Shown here in pieces: positions 62,483 to 64,000 of a DNA stretch of 64,000 nt. Numbering within the stretch: position 1 is the first letter of the stretch; every line of letters starts with the position of its first letter. The stretch lies in the NCBI RefSeq assembly GCF_022347545.1, contig NZ_JAKREW010000002.1, positions 186,001 through 250,000 on the forward strand, written 5' to 3'. The position numbers and the translations under genes are program-made. A model generated the notes under the pieces. It saw nothing but the letters and a program-made list of their open reading frames with translations. It did not search any database and had not been told where the DNA came from. The DNA is from Terribium retamae. Its GTDB lineage: Bacteria; Pseudomonadota; Alphaproteobacteria; Rhizobiales; Rhizobiaceae.

Positions 62483-64000
62483 CTACGCGGCCTTTTGCAA
62501 GGCGGCCGATTGCGGCTCGTCCGAGGGGTTGGTCGGTCCGCCCTTGCGGAACACCAGCAACATCACGACAGCGGCGACTAGGGTCAGCACGGTCGAGATC
62601 GTCGCAATCAATTCGAAGCCGTTCGTGAAGGCATCGCGCGCCACGACCAGCATCGCATCGGCAAGCCCGTTGGGCAGTTGCGGCGCAACGGCGACAGCGC
62701 CGCCCAGCGTATCGCGCGCCGTGTGCGCGGCTTCCTCCGGCACGCCTGCAGGCACTCCGCTCGCCATGGCGCCCCGATAGATCGCCATGCCGATGCTGCC
62801 GAGAACGGCAATGCCCAGCACGCCGCCGAATTCCGCACCGGTTTCCGAAAGTGCGCCGGCAGCACCGGCGCGCTCCGGCGGCGCGGCACCGACGATCAGA
62901 TCAGTGGTCAGTGTGAAGACGAGGCCGAGGCCCAACGACATCACGATCGTCGCCGTCACGATCATCGCCAGAGGGTGTCCGTTGCCGACCTGAGTGAGCA
63001 ACAAGAAGGCAAGCGCGGCCAGTGCCAACCCTGCGGCGATGACCCGCGGCGCTGGAACGCGCGCGACGATCCAGGACGTCATCATCGAAGAAATCACGAA
63101 ACCGACCGAAGAGGGCAGAGTCCAGAGGCCGGCCTTCAGGGGCGTCAGGCGGATGACCAGTTGCAGATACTGCGCGATGAAGACGAAAGGTCCGAAGGCT
63201 ACGAAGCAGGCTATGACGTTGACGATCAGCGCCGCGCTGAAGGGGCGCGAGCGGAACAGGCCCAAATCGAGCAGGGGATCGGCCAACCGGCGCTGTCGCA
63301 CGACAAAAGCCGCACCGACGGCGAGACCCGCAAGGATCGCCGCGATTGGGAGCCAGGCAGCGCCGTCCGACGCGATCTGCTTGAGGCCGTAGACCATGGC
63401 CAGAACTGCCACCAGCGAAAGGGCCGCGCTTGTGACGTCGAGCCGCCCGGCGTTGGGGTCTCGATATTCGGGCAGCAGGATCGGCCCGACGATCAGCAGC
63501 AGCACCATGACCGGAACAGCCAGGAGGAACACCGAACCCCACCAGAAATACTCAAGCAACACGCCGCCGAGCAGGGGGCCGATCGCGGCGCCTACCGAAT
63601 AGCTGGTCGCCCAGATCGAGATGGCGAAGGTGCGCTCGCCGGCGTCGTGGAACATGTTGCGGATCAGCGAAAGTGTCGACGGGGCCAGCGTGGCACCGGC
63701 AATGCCGAGAAGCGCTCGCGCCGCGATCAGCATTTCTGCCGAAGTCGAGAATGCGGCAATCACCGAAGCGATGCCGAAGAGGACGGCGCCGGCGAGCAGC
63801 ACCTTGCGGCGACCGATACGGTCGCCCAGAGTGCCCATGGTGATCAACGAACCGGCAATCAGGAAGCCATAAATGTCGACGATCCAGAGCAGTTGCACCG
63901 CGCTGGGCTTCAGATCGGCGACCAGATGCGGCACCGCCAGATTGAGCACGGTGAGGTCCATCGTATAGAGCAGGCAAGGCAACGCGAGTGCCACCAGCCC
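62483..64000 (-). CDS. MFS transporter, DHA2 (EmrB/SmvA-like), N-terminus cut
   Basis: A 505-residue part of a fourteen-segment drug-efflux carrier; the first few residues lie beyond the window edge. LPCLLYTMDLTVLNLAVPHL is the conserved start of the family, the TLGDRIGRRKVLLAGAVLFG loop the MFS motif, and ALLGIAGATLAPSTLSLIRNMF motif C of drug-proton antiporters. It is the SmvA/QacA-like group that exports cationic biocides; the true substrate is unknown. A GTG near the edge is an unlikely true start. Confidence 0.85.
   Translation of the reverse strand, partial: GLVALALPCLLYTMDLTVLNLAVPHLVADLKPSAVQLLWIVDIYGFLIAGSLITMGTLGDRIGRRKVLLAGAVLFGIASVIAAFSTSAEMLIAARALLGIAGATLAPSTLSLIRNMFHDAGERTFAISIWATSYSVGAAIGPLLGGVLLEYFWWGSVFLLAVPVMVLLLIVGPILLPEYRDPNAGRLDVTSAALSLVAVLAMVYGLKQIASDGAAWLPIAAILAGLAVGAAFVVRQRRLADPLLDLGLFRSRPFSAALIVNVIACFVAFGPFVFIAQYLQLVIRLTPLKAGLWTLPSSVGFVISSMMTSWIVARVPAPRVIAAGLALAALAFLLLTQVGNGHPLAMIVTATIVMSLGLGLVFTLTTDLIVGAAPPERAGAAGALSETGAEFGGVLGIAVLGSIGMAIYRGAMASGVPAGVPEEAAHTARDTLGGAVAVAPQLPNGLADAMLVVARDAFTNGFELIATISTVLTLVAAVVMLLVFRKGGPTNPSDEPQSAALQKAA

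Overview
The window looks like ordinary chromosome of an alphaproteobacterium of the order Hyphomicrobiales (Rhizobiales), most like Mesorhizobium and its relatives. This rests on protein content, high GC, a very large NAD-dependent glutamate dehydrogenase, a hemC-hemD-mitofilin-hemY cluster, a CtrA-type box before ftsK, and RIME-like intergenic palindromes. The genus is inferred from memory, not from a search. I see no prophage, integrase, insertion sequence, CRISPR array or plasmid gene, and base composition looks even throughout.

Region 1 (1-8.8 kb): a divergent DUF2239 / GIY-YIG pair around a palindromic promoter core, purH, a UMF1-type MFS carrier, a transglutaminase-like protein followed by an AraC/GyrI-like regulator, then a LysE exporter coupled to a 3-hydroxyisobutyrate-dehydrogenase-like enzyme, with a LysR regulator diverging from them. 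Region 2 (8.8-24.3 kb): NAD-glutamate dehydrogenase, an AhpD-like protein, a second LysE exporter, a DUF1062 protein, typA/bipA, Tat-exported phoD, an MFS/TetR divergent pair with large operators, and an M3 oligopeptidase. Region 3 (24.3-33.7 kb): beta-carbonic anhydrase, an Stf0 sulfotransferase, DUF429 overlapping pdxY, a lemA-TPM-TPM operon, a GNAT enzyme, ppa, and DUF167/YggT.

Region 4 (33.9-44.2 kb): tRNA-Ala(CGC), a fused fatty-acid beta-oxidation enzyme with a divergent TetR regulator, an MFS exporter, and a leftward run hemC-hemD-mitofilin-hemY-terB-glutamine amidotransferase. Region 5 (44.3-51.8 kb): a rightward run tsaD-gpsA-yciI-EVE-methyltransferase with two 4-nt overlaps, a LysR/DUF1127 divergent pair, an L,D-transpeptidase diverging from an OmpR-type response regulator, a lone cyclic-nucleotide-binding protein, and a frameshifted acetyltransferase. 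Region 6 (51.8-64 kb): leftward tesB-glnK-amtB with a sigma-54-like promoter and a clear terminator, then ftsK-lolA-xth; finally a UbiH-type hydroxylase, a YbaK deacylase, YciI, OsmC, and a DHA2 MFS carrier cut by the window edge.

Most of the window is housekeeping: purine synthesis, tetrapyrroles, tRNA t6A, nitrogen sensing, cell division and envelope. The least explained parts are the DUF2239/GIY-YIG promoter, the LysR-DUF1127 pair, the response regulator / L,D-transpeptidase / cNMP-protein neighbourhood and the haem-mitofilin run. I found nothing I would call a clearly new multigene system.
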